A stretch of 64,000 nt of DNA from JAWLHU01 sp049325315 (GCA_049325315.1 JBMONB010000016.1:65037-129036); one strand, 5' to 3'; shown: positions 15,037 to 23,807, counted from the stretch's first letter. Notes: generated by a model not told the origin, from the sequence alone. Program-made: numbers and translations.

Positions 15037-15630
15037 CTACCCCTGCGGCGGGCCGTCCGTGACCTGCTCGTCTGGCGGAACGAAGCCCTGCGCCGCCTCG
15101 ACCATCGCCATGGCCGCGCCGATGGAGAGGCCCGAGGCGAGGCCGGAGCCGGTTACACAGGTTCCGGGGGCCTCGGGCTCACCCTCCGCCTCCCGGAGCG
15201 CCTGGTCCGCTTCCCGCTCGGTAGATGCCACATGCAGCAGCAGCGTCCGGTTGCGCCGGGCCTGCTCCGCCAGCACCTCCACGGTCGGGTCCTCGGCCTC
15301 CCGGGCCAACAGCCCTTCGGCGATGCGCCCCTCCTCCCGAGCCACCTCCAGCAGCTCCATGCGGTGCTCCCGGGCCTGGGCGGCCAGGGTGAGCTCATCG
15401 GAAAACTCGAACTGAATCGCCGTCGCCAGCCGCCGCTCCTCCTCCACCACCGCCTGAAGCCGGTCCCGGTTGGCCCGCTCCCGGGAGGCGAACTCCCCCA
15501 GTTCCGGGTGCTCCTTCGCCAACCCCTCGGCCTGGTCCGCAATCGCTGCCTCCTGGTCGGCCACGAAGGCGACCGTCTGGGAGTTGGTCGCCCGCTGCTC
15601 CACCAGCCGGGTCCGTTCCTTCTCTGCCAT
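15037..15630 (-). CDS. hypothetical alpha-helical protein (197 aa)
   Basis: ATG at 15630 follows GGGGGGTG at 5 nt. The first 140 residues are almost all charged helix (Glu, Arg, Ala, Leu), resembling a four-helix bundle of the ferritin or spore-coat kind but without a metal motif. The last 50 residues are Gly/Pro/Ala-rich. There is one Cys near 159. Co-directional with and about 40 nt downstream of the M42 peptidase gene. Family not recognised. Confidence 0.6.
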   Translation of the reverse strand: MAEKERTRLVEQRATNSQTVAFVADQEAAIADQAEGLAKEHPELGEFASRERANRDRLQAVVEEERRLATAIQFEFSDELTLAAQAREHRMELLEVAREEGRIAEGLLAREAEDPTVEVLAEQARRNRTLLLHVASTEREADQALREAEGEPEAPGTCVTGSGLASGLSIGAAMAMVEAAQGFVPPDEQVTDGPPQG

Positions 15631-15671
15631 AAACACACCCCCCGAGGCTAGTCTGCCCCGGGGGGAACGGA

Positions 15672-16751
15672 TTACAGCGTATTGGCCTTGAGTTGGGCCA
15701 CGGTCTGCGCATCCAGCTTCTTGATCACCGCCGCCACCAGCCGGGCGGCGTTCTCCATGTCGTCCCGGTTTATCAGGGCCGCATGGCTGTGGATGTACCG
15801 GGTGGCAAAGCCGATGGCAATCGAGGGCACGCCCCGGCCCCAGATGTGCATCCGGCCCGCATCGGTCCCGCCGCCGGCGAGCGACTGGAACTGAATCGGG
15901 ATCTTCAGCTCCTCGGCCGTGTCGATCACCAGGTTGCGCAGCCCCTGGTGCGGCACCATCGAGGCGTCAAAGATCAGCACCAGTGGGCCGCCGCCCATCT
16001 TGCCCTCCACCTCGCTGCCGCCGCCCGGCACGTCGGTGGCCAGGCCGACGTCCAAAGCGATGGCAATGTCGGGCTCGATGGTGTTCGACATGGTGACAGC
16101 GCCCCGGAGGCCGACCTCCTCCTGCACGTTGCCCACGGCGTAGACCACGTTGTCGTGGGCCTGGTCCTTCAACTCCTCCAGGACCATGATCGCCGTGGCG
16201 CAGCCCGCCCGGTTGTCCCACGCCTTGTTCATGAGCACCTTCGGGTTCGGCATCACGTGGAAGTCGCAGTGCGGCACCACCGCATCGCCCGGCCGGACGC
16301 CCCACTCCTGGGCCTGCTCCTTCGACTCGGCGCCGATGTCAATGAACATATCCTTGATCTGAACGACCTTGTTCCGCTCCTCGGGGGTGAGAATGTGCGG
16401 CGGCTTGGAGCCCACCACGCCCATCAACTCGCCCTTGCGGGTGATCACCTTCACCCGCTGCGCCAGCATGACCTGGCTCCACCAGCCGCCCACCGACTGG
16501 ATCTTCAGGAAGCCCTTCTCGGTGATCTGAGTGACCATCCAGCCGACCTCGTCGAGGTGGCCCGCCACCATAATGCGGGGTCCGCCCGCCTTGCCAACCT
16601 TCACCCCGGCGATGGAGCCGAGATTATCGGTGATGATCTCGTTAGAGAGCGGCTCCAGGTACTTGCGCATCACCTTGCGCACCGGCTCCTCGTAGCCCGG
16701 AATGCCGTTTACGCAAGTCAACTCTTCGTACATTTTGAGACGGTGATCCAC
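15672..16751 (-). CDS. M42-family metallo-aminopeptidase
   Basis: A 359-residue M42 (PepA/FrvX/TET type) co-catalytic aminopeptidase. Ligand motifs: MVAGHLDEVGWM, NKAWDNRAG, VQEEVGLRGA with the catalytic Glu pair, ALDVGLATD, and a late TRYIHSHAAL His. Such enzymes form large cytosolic tetrahedral particles that trim peptides. I choose GTG 16751 because GGAGG lies 8 nt upstream, inside the longer ORF whose ATG at 16766 has no site. Confidence 0.92.
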   Translation of the reverse strand: MDHRLKMYEELTCVNGIPGYEEPVRKVMRKYLEPLSNEIITDNLGSIAGVKVGKAGGPRIMVAGHLDEVGWMVTQITEKGFLKIQSVGGWWSQVMLAQRVKVITRKGELMGVVGSKPPHILTPEERNKVVQIKDMFIDIGAESKEQAQEWGVRPGDAVVPHCDFHVMPNPKVLMNKAWDNRAGCATAIMVLEELKDQAHDNVVYAVGNVQEEVGLRGAVTMSNTIEPDIAIALDVGLATDVPGGGSEVEGKMGGGPLVLIFDASMVPHQGLRNLVIDTAEELKIPIQFQSLAGGGTDAGRMHIWGRGVPSIAIGFATRYIHSHAALINRDDMENAARLVAAVIKKLDAQTVAQLKANTL

Positions 16752-17067
16752 GACATCGGCCTCCATTTCTCGCGATTATGGTGCCCAAAACAGAATGGTT
16801 CGCTGGTAAAAATTTCGGCAGGGCCTTCCAGTATCCTGCAGCACGCATCGAACCGGAGTTAGCCTTCCGCCGAATCCCGCCCGTTACGCGTGGATATGAC
16901 CCATCCGGGGGATGGGCTCGTTTCGTTCAAAGACGCATGGATAGGCGGATGGGGCCATTGTGACTATTGCAGCGCCCGTCATCCACATCTATTCTGATAA
17001 TAAGCTACAGTGAAGTGGAACGCCCGCGCCTATAAGCGCGTGCAATAGCTAAAGGAGGGCCGGCATC
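16752..17067. other. divergent intergenic region with no gene
   Basis: This 316-nt stretch separates the M42 and LysR genes. I see no ORF with a ribosome site. The LysR side (about 16955-17020) is AT-richer and presumably carries its promoter and a LysR-type binding site, but I cannot pick a convincing -35/-10 pair. Confidence 0.5.
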
Positions 17068-17955
17068 GTGCTTATCTCCTATCTACAGGTATTTTGCGAC
17101 ATTATCGAGACGCGCAGCTTCTCCAAGGCCGCGGCCCGCAACTTCATCTCCCAACCGGCGGTCAGCCAGCAGGTCAAGGCGCTGGAAGAGCACTTCCACC
17201 AGAAGCTGATCGAGCGCTCCCCCCAGGGCATCTACCCCACAGAGGCCGGCCGGCTCTTCTACCAGGGCTGCCGGGAGATCCTCGAGCGCTACCAGAACCT
17301 GGAGCGGCAGATGATGGACCTGACCCAGACGGTGGCCGGCACGATCCGGGTGGCCACGGTTTACAGCGTCGGCCTGCACGACCTCCCGCCTTACATCAAG
17401 CGCTTTATTCAGACCTTCCCCCAGGCCCGCATCCATGTGGAGTATAGCCGCACCAACAAGATTTATGAGGCGGTCCGGCAAAACCAGGTGGATATCGGCA
17501 TCGTCGCCTATCCGCAGGAGGGGCGCCAGCTGGGCGTGATCCCCCTCCCCTCCGACGAGCTGATGGTGATCACCAGCCCGCATCACCCCCTGGCCCTGGC
17601 CGGTCAGCCGGTGGACCTGAAGGAGCTTCAGCGGGCCCACTTCGTCGCCTTTGAGCCCGACATTCCCACCCGCAAGGCGATCGACCGGGTGCTGCATGAC
17701 CAGGGCGTGGAGGTCGAGGTGGTCCAGGAGTTCGACAACGTGGAGACGATCAAGCGGTCGGTGGAGGCCGAGGTCGGCATCTCCATTATCCCGCGGCGCT
17801 GTGCACAGCTGGAGGTGAAGGCCGGCTCCCTGGTGGCCATGCCGATCGCCGACCTGCGTCTGGAGCGGCCCGTCGGGGTGATCTACAAGCGGGGCAAGAC
17901 CTTCAGCAACACGCTCCAGAAGTTCATCGGGGTGCTGACCTCCCGGGAAGACTGA
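17068..17955 (+). CDS. LysR-family transcriptional regulator (CysL/CbbR-like)
   Basis: The 295-residue protein has a winged helix at 1-60 (FSKAAARNFISQPAVSQQVKALEEHFHQKLIER) and a PBP-like effector domain (about 90-295) with the DIGIVAYP block. GTG at 17068 with AAAGGAGGG upstream. LysR proteins usually regulate a divergent neighbour; here that is the M42 peptidase 316 nt away, though the spacing makes this uncertain. A good terminator follows. Confidence 0.9.
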   Translation: MLISYLQVFCDIIETRSFSKAAARNFISQPAVSQQVKALEEHFHQKLIERSPQGIYPTEAGRLFYQGCREILERYQNLERQMMDLTQTVAGTIRVATVYSVGLHDLPPYIKRFIQTFPQARIHVEYSRTNKIYEAVRQNQVDIGIVAYPQEGRQLGVIPLPSDELMVITSPHHPLALAGQPVDLKELQRAHFVAFEPDIPTRKAIDRVLHDQGVEVEVVQEFDNVETIKRSVEAEVGISIIPRRCAQLEVKAGSLVAMPIADLRLERPVGVIYKRGKTFSNTLQKFIGVLTSRED

Positions 17956-17967
17956 TCGCAATACGCA

Positions 17968-18000
17968 GGCGCCGCCCTTGATGGGGGGCGCCTTGTTTTT
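17968..18000 (+). terminator. terminator of the LysR gene
   Basis: A 10-bp stem with one mismatch (17968-17977 with 17983-17992) is followed by TTGTTTTT. Confidence 0.85.
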
Positions 18001-18039
18001 ACCGCAGATTCCCCAGAAAATAGCGGTCGGGTCGGTGTA

Positions 18040-18274
18040 TTGGCCGCGGATTACGCGGATTACGCGGATTTCCGGACAAAACGCGGATTACTGAGCCGTA
18101 GCTGGTGAGGGCCAACACCATTTTCATTTTTCATATGCGTCTCTGGCGCCCTCGTCATGGTGGTTACGCAGATTTTTCATGATTACGCAGATTCTTATTA
18201 GGCGCGTTGTCGGTGTTCATCGATCTGTCAATATATTAATCTGCGTAATCCGTTATAGTCTGCGTAATCCGCGT
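18040..18274. repeat. GCGGATTA-rich inverted intergenic element, copy 1
   Basis: The left end (from 18040) is GGCC followed by CGCGGATTACGCGGATTACG-type iterations and TTTCCGGACA. The right end (about 18238-18274) holds the complementary AATCYGCGTAATCC units. A second inner pair (GATTACGCAGATT and its complement) lies within. No ORF. A related element lies at 55311-55485. It looks like a palindromic, non-coding mobile repeat. Confidence 0.75.
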
Positions 18275-18294
18275 TTAAGAATCGCGACAATCTC

Positions 18295-18323
18295 TTCCAC
18301 TCCCATTGATTTCAATGTATAAT
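18295..18323 (+). promoter_or_regulatory. probable promoter of the ECF sigma gene
   Basis: TTCCAC (18295-18300), a 17-bp spacer and a perfect TATAAT (18318-18323). It leaves an unusually AT-rich leader of about 205 nt before the ATG at 18535. Confidence 0.55.
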
Positions 18324-18534
18324 GCAGGTAATGTGAGGGAAGACGGTCACTTCTGAACAACCTTCATTCGAATTAGATGATGAACAAGAATCCCAATGGC
18401 GACCACGCAAAAAATCTTTCTCAAAACGACAAAAAGGTGAGGGATGCGCGTAACCTTCATCGTCTAACTCCGTTAGTACAGACGAACGACTCAACGGGCC
18501 GTGAGCCCAACGGGCAACGGGAGGGACCTTGGGG

Positions 18535-19140
18535 ATGTCGGCGTTACTAGATGAGGTACTGGTAAAGAAGGCCCAGGATGGCGATCGGAATTCTCTGAGC
18601 GAACTGATGGTTCGCTACGAGCGGAAGACATACAACCTGGCCTACCGGCTGATGGGGAACCACGCCGACGCCTCGGACGCTGCGCAAGAGGCGCTGGTAC
18701 GAGTCTGTCTGCGGCTGCGTAATTTCCGGGGTGACTCCGCCTTTTCCACCTGGCTCTTCCGGGTGGTGACCAATACCTGTCTCGATGAGCTCCGCCGGCG
18801 GGGGCGGCTGCGCCATGCCTCGCTGGACGACGCTCTGCCTGTCGAGGAGGGGGCCGTGCCCCGGCAGGCGCCGGATGAGGCCGAGAGCCCGGTGGAGTAC
18901 GCCGAGCGGCATGAGATCCAGGCGGCGGTCAAGCGGGCGATCAACCGGCTGCCCGACGAGTACCGGGTGGTCGTGATCATGCGTGACCTCCAGGGCCTCT
19001 CGTATCAGGAGATTGCGGTCATGCTGGGCACGACGCTGGGCACGATCAAGTCCCGGCTGCACCGGGCCCGCCAGGCGCTGCGGGGGATCATTAAGGCCAC
19101 CGAGGCGGCCAAGTTGGGCATCGACCGGATCGCCGGCTAA
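18535..19140 (+). CDS. ECF-type RNA polymerase sigma factor
   Basis: A 201-residue sigma-70 family protein with only regions 2 and 4. Region 2 (about 20-90) includes DASDAAQEALVRV and FRGDSAFSTWLFRVVTNTCLDELRRR; region 4 (about 125-185) includes LPDEYRVVVIMRDLQGLSYQEIA and GTIKSRLHRARQAL. ATG 18535 is favoured over TTG 18529 by the GGAGGG spacing. No anti-sigma gene lies next to it: a terminator and a convergent gene follow, so control must come from elsewhere. Confidence 0.92.
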   Translation: MSALLDEVLVKKAQDGDRNSLSELMVRYERKTYNLAYRLMGNHADASDAAQEALVRVCLRLRNFRGDSAFSTWLFRVVTNTCLDELRRRGRLRHASLDDALPVEEGAVPRQAPDEAESPVEYAERHEIQAAVKRAINRLPDEYRVVVIMRDLQGLSYQEIAVMLGTTLGTIKSRLHRARQALRGIIKATEAAKLGIDRIAG

Positions 19141-19150
19141 ACGAGCAGCA

Positions 19151-19182
19151 AAAGCCCCCCGAACGATGGGTTCGGGGGGTTC
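19151..19182. terminator. bidirectional terminator
   Basis: The perfect stem CCCCCCGAAC (19155-19164) pairs with 19170-19179; TTCATC follows on the plus strand and CTTTTG on the minus strand. Confidence 0.8.
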
Positions 19183-19190
19183 ATCTGTGC

Positions 19191-19484
19191 CTAAAACTCG
19201 TAGTCAACGGCCAGCACGGACTCGCAAACCTGGGCCGCGTACTCCTTCACCGGGACGTGGTTCGGGTGCGGCCCGTACACAGCCAGCCCCTCCCGGTCCC
19301 TGAACCGCACCACCAGGCCGACGGTGTACCCCTGCCCCCGCTCCGGGGTGAAGGTCCGGCCCGCAGACAGATCCACGATGCCGGGAACCGTCTCCTTCAG
19401 CGCCTTCAGCATCTCGATCAGCCGGTTCTCCTGCTCCGGGGTCGCGTCGGGCTTCAGCTTAAAACAGACAATATGTTCGACCAT
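19191..19484 (-). CDS. Dabb-family protein (stress-responsive alpha/beta barrel)
   Basis: A 97-residue ferredoxin-like fold beginning MVEHIVCFKLKPDATPEQ, with the late YGPHPNHVPV segment, is characteristic of the Dabb family (Pfam stress-responsive A/B barrel). Members form dimeric barrels; most bacterial ones have no known activity. ATG at 19484 with GGAAGGAG upstream. Convergent with the sigma gene. Confidence 0.88.
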   Translation of the reverse strand: MVEHIVCFKLKPDATPEQENRLIEMLKALKETVPGIVDLSAGRTFTPERGQGYTVGLVVRFRDREGLAVYGPHPNHVPVKEYAAQVCESVLAVDYEF

Positions 19485-19590
19485 GTTGCCAGCTCCTTCC
19501 CAATCTTACTTGCCACTATGCCGGAAGAAACTGCTGAGCGCAAGAGGGAAGGAACCGCAGCCGTTCGGGCCGAACTCCATCCCGTTGAAC

Positions 19591-19896
19591 TTACTGCTTG
19601 TTCAAGGGGCCCTTGTGGGAGCGGTCGCCCTCTGCGTGGGGCTCCTTCGGGTCGCTGGGCCAGTCGAAGGTGAGCGAGTCGCCGTGACCGGGCAGCGGGA
19701 TATCGCCGGCCTTCTTGGCCGCCTTCATGGCTGCCGGCCGGATCTCCTCCTCATCTTCCACCGTCTCGACCAGGTCGTGGGCGTGCAGTTCCTCGTCGAC
19801 CATGGCCGGCACATTCTCCAGCGTCTGGAGCCGCCGGGGCGTGAAGAGGAACCAGGCAAAGGCCAGCACCCCAACGAAGAGCAGGAACCAGAGCAT
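19591..19896 (-). CDS. small membrane-anchored hypothetical protein (101 aa)
   Basis: ATG at 19896 follows GGGGGGATC. One N-terminal hydrophobic helix (1-20), then a hydrophilic domain rich in Glu, Asp and His, with a Lys/Gln end. It looks like a single-pass protein with a cytoplasmic tail. Divergent from the nuclease gene. No family recognised. Confidence 0.6.
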   Translation of the reverse strand: MLWFLLFVGVLAFAWFLFTPRRLQTLENVPAMVDEELHAHDLVETVEDEEEIRPAAMKAAKKAGDIPLPGHGDSLTFDWPSDPKEPHAEGDRSHKGPLNKQ

Positions 19897-20008
19897 CTTC
19901 GATCCCCCCTGTTCCCCACTAGTCTGCCCCATTCTGGGCCACCAACTCTCTGGCGATCTCTGCGAGGCGCCGGGCCGAAAGGATCGATGCGCGATCGGCA
20001 ACAAGACA

Positions 20009-20866
20009 ATGCTCCTGATGGACGGCGGCCTCATCTTCCGGGCCTTCTTCGCCCTGCCGCCCATGACCGACCCGAAGGGGAGGCCGGTCAACGCTGTCTA
20101 CGGCTTTATGACCATGCTCTTCCGGGAGCTGGCGACGATTCGCCCCACCCATGTGGCCGTCGGCATGGATGTGCCCGTGGCCGAGAACCGCCGCACCCTC
20201 CTGTACAGCGACTACAAGGGGAACCGGCCGGACTGCCCGCCCGACCTGGCGCCGCAGTTCGACCTGCTGCGCGATGTGCTCACCGCCCTGAACGTGCCGG
20301 TCCTGGGCGCCCCCGGCTACGAGGCAGACGATGTCCTGGGCACTATGGCCCGCAAGGCGGAGCAGTCGGGTCTGGAGGTCAGCCTGCTGACCGGCGACCG
20401 CGATGCGCTCCAGCTCCTCAGCGGCCGCACGCAGATTCGCTACGTGAAGAAGATGAACCAGTCCGAGACCTACGATATCCCCCGCTTCGCCGCCGAGTGG
20501 AACCTGCTGCCGCACCAGCTGGTCGACCTGAAGGGGCTGGCCGGCGATGCCTCCGACAACATCCCCGGGATCCGGGGGATCGGCGAGAAGACGGCGGTCA
20601 AGCTGCTCCAGGAGTTCGAGAACGTGGAGAACGTGCTGGCGAACGCCCACACCCAGAAGGGCAAGCTCCGGGAGCGGCTGGAGCAGGGCCGGGAGATCGC
20701 CCTGCTCTCCAAGCAGCTGGCCACCATCGACCGGCATGTGCCGGGCCTCGCCGAGCCCGACGGCTGCGCCCTGCTCCTCAACCGGGACCAGGGAACGGCC
20801 AAGTTCGAGGAGCTGCGCTTCCGCACGCTCATGACCACCCTGTACGCCCAGACCTCCACCGCCTAG
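20009..20866 (+). CDS. stand-alone 5'-3' exonuclease (PolA N-domain/FEN-like)
   Basis: The 285-residue protein equals the N-terminal 5' nuclease of DNA polymerase I without the polymerase. Metal-ligand acidics appear in MLLMDGG, AVGMDVP, YEADDVLG and LTGDRDALQLL, and the H3TH is GLAGDASDNIPGIRGIGEKTA-type. It removes RNA primers and 5' flaps. The start is unclear: ATG 20009 gives the family N-terminus but has no clear Shine-Dalgarno. Bacillus has a similar separate enzyme (YpcP). The stop is 10 nt before the kinase gene, whose ribosome site overlaps this stop. Confidence 0.88.
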   Translation: MLLMDGGLIFRAFFALPPMTDPKGRPVNAVYGFMTMLFRELATIRPTHVAVGMDVPVAENRRTLLYSDYKGNRPDCPPDLAPQFDLLRDVLTALNVPVLGAPGYEADDVLGTMARKAEQSGLEVSLLTGDRDALQLLSGRTQIRYVKKMNQSETYDIPRFAAEWNLLPHQLVDLKGLAGDASDNIPGIRGIGEKTAVKLLQEFENVENVLANAHTQKGKLRERLEQGREIALLSKQLATIDRHVPGLAEPDGCALLLNRDQGTAKFEELRFRTLMTTLYAQTSTA

Positions 20867-20876
20867 GAGGAGACCG

Positions 20877-21884
20877 ATGAACGACACAGCCGCCTTCCCC
20901 GTCCAGGACAGCGTGCTATCGGCCGGGGCCATCGAAGAGAGGCTTCTGCCCCTCTACGGATTGACCCCGCCGTACGCCTGCCGGTTCTTCCGGAAAGGGA
21001 TCTGCGACACCTACCAGATCCGGTCGACCGAGGGCCGGTTCTACCTGAAGGTGTACCGGGCCGGACGGCGCTCCCTGCGGGATGTGAGCGAAGAGGCAAG
21101 GCTTCTCAACCATCTGCTGGAGCGGGGTGTGCCCGTCGTCAGACCGGCCCCCCGGTTGGATGGTGGATACGTCAACGAGCTGGCGGCTCCCGAAGGCGCC
21201 CGGTACTCCGTGCTCTTCCATGCGGTGGAGGGCGAAGGGGAACAGACAGACCAGCACCGCCGGGCGCTCGGTGCTGCGGTGGCCCGCCTGCACTCGGCCG
21301 CGGACTCGCTGACCCCGGCCTACGACCGGCAGCCCCTGGACATGGGCACCCTGGTCGGGGAGAACCTGGTACATATTGAACGGTTCATGGGGCACCGCCC
21401 GGAAGAGTTCAGCCTGATCAAGGAGATCGCCGATCATGCCAGCAGCCGCATCGAGTCGCTGTTGCCATGCACCCCTCCGGCCTACGGCGTCTGCCACGGG
21501 GACCTGCACGGAGCGGATGTCCGCTACGACGCCAGTGGCAGGCCAACCCTATTCGATTTCGACAGTTCCGGCATTGGATGGCGGGCTGTCGACATCGGGG
21601 TCTACCTCTGCCACGAATGGATGGACACGAGCCCGGAAGCCGAACGGGTACGGCAGCAGAGACTCGCCGTATTTCTCGAAGGATACCAGACGGTGCGGGC
21701 ATTGGGCGATCACGAGCTGGCTGTGGTCCAACTGACCCCGGCCATCCGCCATATCTTCTTAATGGGCCATGTCCTCCGGCACACAACGGTCTACCAGGGG
21801 TGGAACTGGGCCGACGACGGTTTTATCGACTGGCACATGAAGTGGTTCAGGCATTGGCATCAATACCGGATGATGCGGAGGTGA
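20877..21884 (+). CDS. APH/CotS-type small-molecule kinase family protein
   Basis: A 335-residue aminoglycoside-phosphotransferase-like kinase. The N-lobe has FYLKVY (ATP-binding Lys) and EEARLLNHLLERGVPV. The catalytic loop is CHGDLHGAD (H207-D214) and the metal motif is LFDFDSS (D227). The usual Asn of the HGDxHxxN loop is Asp at 214, a conservative but unusual change. The substrate is not predictable; spore-coat CotS/YsxE and homoserine kinase relatives share this fold. SD GGAGGAG overlaps the preceding stop. Translationally coupled to the next gene. Confidence 0.83.
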   Translation: MNDTAAFPVQDSVLSAGAIEERLLPLYGLTPPYACRFFRKGICDTYQIRSTEGRFYLKVYRAGRRSLRDVSEEARLLNHLLERGVPVVRPAPRLDGGYVNELAAPEGARYSVLFHAVEGEGEQTDQHRRALGAAVARLHSAADSLTPAYDRQPLDMGTLVGENLVHIERFMGHRPEEFSLIKEIADHASSRIESLLPCTPPAYGVCHGDLHGADVRYDASGRPTLFDFDSSGIGWRAVDIGVYLCHEWMDTSPEAERVRQQRLAVFLEGYQTVRALGDHELAVVQLTPAIRHIFLMGHVLRHTTVYQGWNWADDGFIDWHMKWFRHWHQYRMMRR

Positions 21885-21889
21885 TCCCC

Positions 21890-23806
21890 CTGCGTTGGAT
21901 CGCATCGCTGGCAGCGGCAGCGCTCGCCCTTCAACTGCTCGCCTTTCCCATGGGGAGCGCAGCCCAAGAGGTTGACCACCCCCTGGTGCAGGTCTACGTA
22001 GATGGCCAGTTGCTCGATGCGCCCGTGCCCGCCCGAATCGTCGGCGGCAGAACCCTGGTGCCGCTCCGGGCCCTGGCCGAGCGGCTCGCCCTGAAGGTGA
22101 CCTGGGACGCCGCGGCCCTGGCGGCGGTCCTGACGGCGCCGGCGGCCCCGCCCGCGGTGGTTACCGGCCCCCCGCTGCCGCCCTTTGAGTCCTTACCCGC
22201 CGTCCGGGTCTTTCTGAACGGGCGGGAGCTGATCACCGATGTGCCCGGTGTGATCTACGAGGGGAGCACCCTGGTCCCCCTGCGGTTCATCGCCGAGGCG
22301 CTCGGCCTGAAGGTCGCCTGGGATGCAGCCAGCCGCACCGCCCGCCTCACCTCGCCGCCGGCGGCCCCGGCTGAGCCGGAGCCGCCACCGAGCACCGCCG
22401 GGCGGCACCTCTGCTTCGAGAGCCGGGAGGGCAGCCCCGTGGCCGGGGTGGAGCTTTTCGTGGCCGGCGCCCTGGTCGGAACCAGCGACGAGTCGGGCTG
22501 CCTCTCCGTGGATCGGCTGGGCTTCGGCCAGTTCGAGTACACCCTCTACTTCCGCAATGGCAACGGCAACAACGGCATGCGCGGCGGCTTCTCGCTGAGC
22601 GGCCGGCCTGGCGAGCGCCAGCGCTTGCAGGTGGAGACATCGCCGGCGGAGGGGCCGCTGGCCACCATCGCCCTGCCCCCTGCGCAGCCATCGGGGCGGG
22701 AGACGACGGTAGAGCTGCTCTTCGCCGACGGCGTGCCGGACGAGCTGCGGCGCTACCTGCTGGCCCTGCAGGCCGACCTGGACCCGGTGCTGACCGCCCT
22801 CATGGGCCCGCCTCTGCAGAGCGGCAGCCTGCGCATCGTCTACAATCCGGCGAGCTACGCCTCGCTCAGCGGCGACCTGTCTGAGCTCTACGTCACCCGC
22901 CTGCCCCGGCTGCTGGGGGAGAACGACCCGGACTTCGATGCCTGGTTCCTGGTGGAGTACGCCCACAAGTACCTGCAGGGCCGGTCGGTGCCCGTCGTTA
23001 CCTCCCGCTCCTATGAGAACCTCAGCCATGCCATACGGGCTGTGGCGGGAACCTACCTGAACCAGCAGGGGATCCGGCGGATCGGCACGCGGGGCGCGCC
23101 TTACTCCATCGCCCTGCGCCCGGTCCTGGAGACGCTTGGCCCCGGGATCCTGCTCAACACCGGGCCCACCGCCGCCTCCAACCCCGGCGGGGGTCGAAGC
23201 GGCGCCGAATGGGAAGATGGCAGCTACGAGCGCATGAACCCGCTCACCATCGAGTACGCCCTCTCGGTCTGGCTGACCCTGGCAGAGGCCCGGCATGCGG
23301 TGAGCGGGGAGCTTGACTTCTTCCGCCGCCTGCAGGCCCAACTCTGGGTGGTGGACCCCCAGACCCCCGAGCGGTTCTTCGCCCTGGTGAGCGAGGTGGT
23401 CGGCGGCCCGGTGGAGGGGCTGGATGCCGGCGAGTGGCTGCGGCGCGCCAGCCTGTTCCAGGGGCTCCCCGATGCCACTCACTTCGTGCGCCCGCTCCCC
23501 GTGCGGGGCTCCTTCTGGTACATAACGGGGCTGGATGACCCCGACCGCATCTACCTGCTGGCCGTTCGCCGCCCGCCGGCCACCCTGCTTGCCGGCACGG
23601 TCACGCTCACCCTGCGGGATCAGGCGGGGCGGGTGGTGTTCGAAGCCGAGTCCGACCTCGCCTTCCGGGAGACCGGCGAGCCCGCCTTCGTACCGGTGCC
23701 CCGCGGGCTCCCGCCGGGAAGCTACACCGCTGTGATCACCGGCAGGGTGGATGGGGTTTCCGTGGAGGCGAGCCAGCCCTTCTCCGTGACGGGGTTGTCC
23801 CGGTGA
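21890..23806 (+). CDS. large secreted protein: two copper-amine-oxidase-N domains plus degenerate peptidase-like domain
   Basis: The product is about 638 residues. A signal peptide (1-26) is followed by two copper amine oxidase N-terminal-like modules (about 30-85 and 103-155), each ending LVPLR-x-[IL]AE-x-L-x-LKV-x-WD. Then comes a beta domain (about 168-255), an alpha-rich domain (about 275-520) with VEYAH at 355-359 where gluzincins have HExxH, and a C-terminal Ig-like domain. The peptidase-like part probably lacks zinc. Start: GTG 21881 overlaps the upstream stop, but the perfect extended site GGAGGTGATC points to CTG 21890. Likely cell-surface; function unknown. Confidence 0.78.
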   Translation: MRWIASLAAAALALQLLAFPMGSAAQEVDHPLVQVYVDGQLLDAPVPARIVGGRTLVPLRALAERLALKVTWDAAALAAVLTAPAAPPAVVTGPPLPPFESLPAVRVFLNGRELITDVPGVIYEGSTLVPLRFIAEALGLKVAWDAASRTARLTSPPAAPAEPEPPPSTAGRHLCFESREGSPVAGVELFVAGALVGTSDESGCLSVDRLGFGQFEYTLYFRNGNGNNGMRGGFSLSGRPGERQRLQVETSPAEGPLATIALPPAQPSGRETTVELLFADGVPDELRRYLLALQADLDPVLTALMGPPLQSGSLRIVYNPASYASLSGDLSELYVTRLPRLLGENDPDFDAWFLVEYAHKYLQGRSVPVVTSRSYENLSHAIRAVAGTYLNQQGIRRIGTRGAPYSIALRPVLETLGPGILLNTGPTAASNPGGGRSGAEWEDGSYERMNPLTIEYALSVWLTLAEARHAVSGELDFFRRLQAQLWVVDPQTPERFFALVSEVVGGPVEGLDAGEWLRRASLFQGLPDATHFVRPLPVRGSFWYITGLDDPDRIYLLAVRRPPATLLAGTVTLTLRDQAGRVVFEAESDLAFRETGEPAFVPVPRGLPPGSYTAVITGRVDGVSVEASQPFSVTGLSR

Positions 23807-23807
23807 G

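Noticed and set aside
18377..18550. 57-codon ORF overlapping the start of the ECF sigma gene
   Set aside because: It has ATG ATG at its start but no Shine-Dalgarno, and an Asn/Lys-rich then Arg/Pro-rich product running out of frame into the sigma gene. Probably chance in an AT-rich leader.
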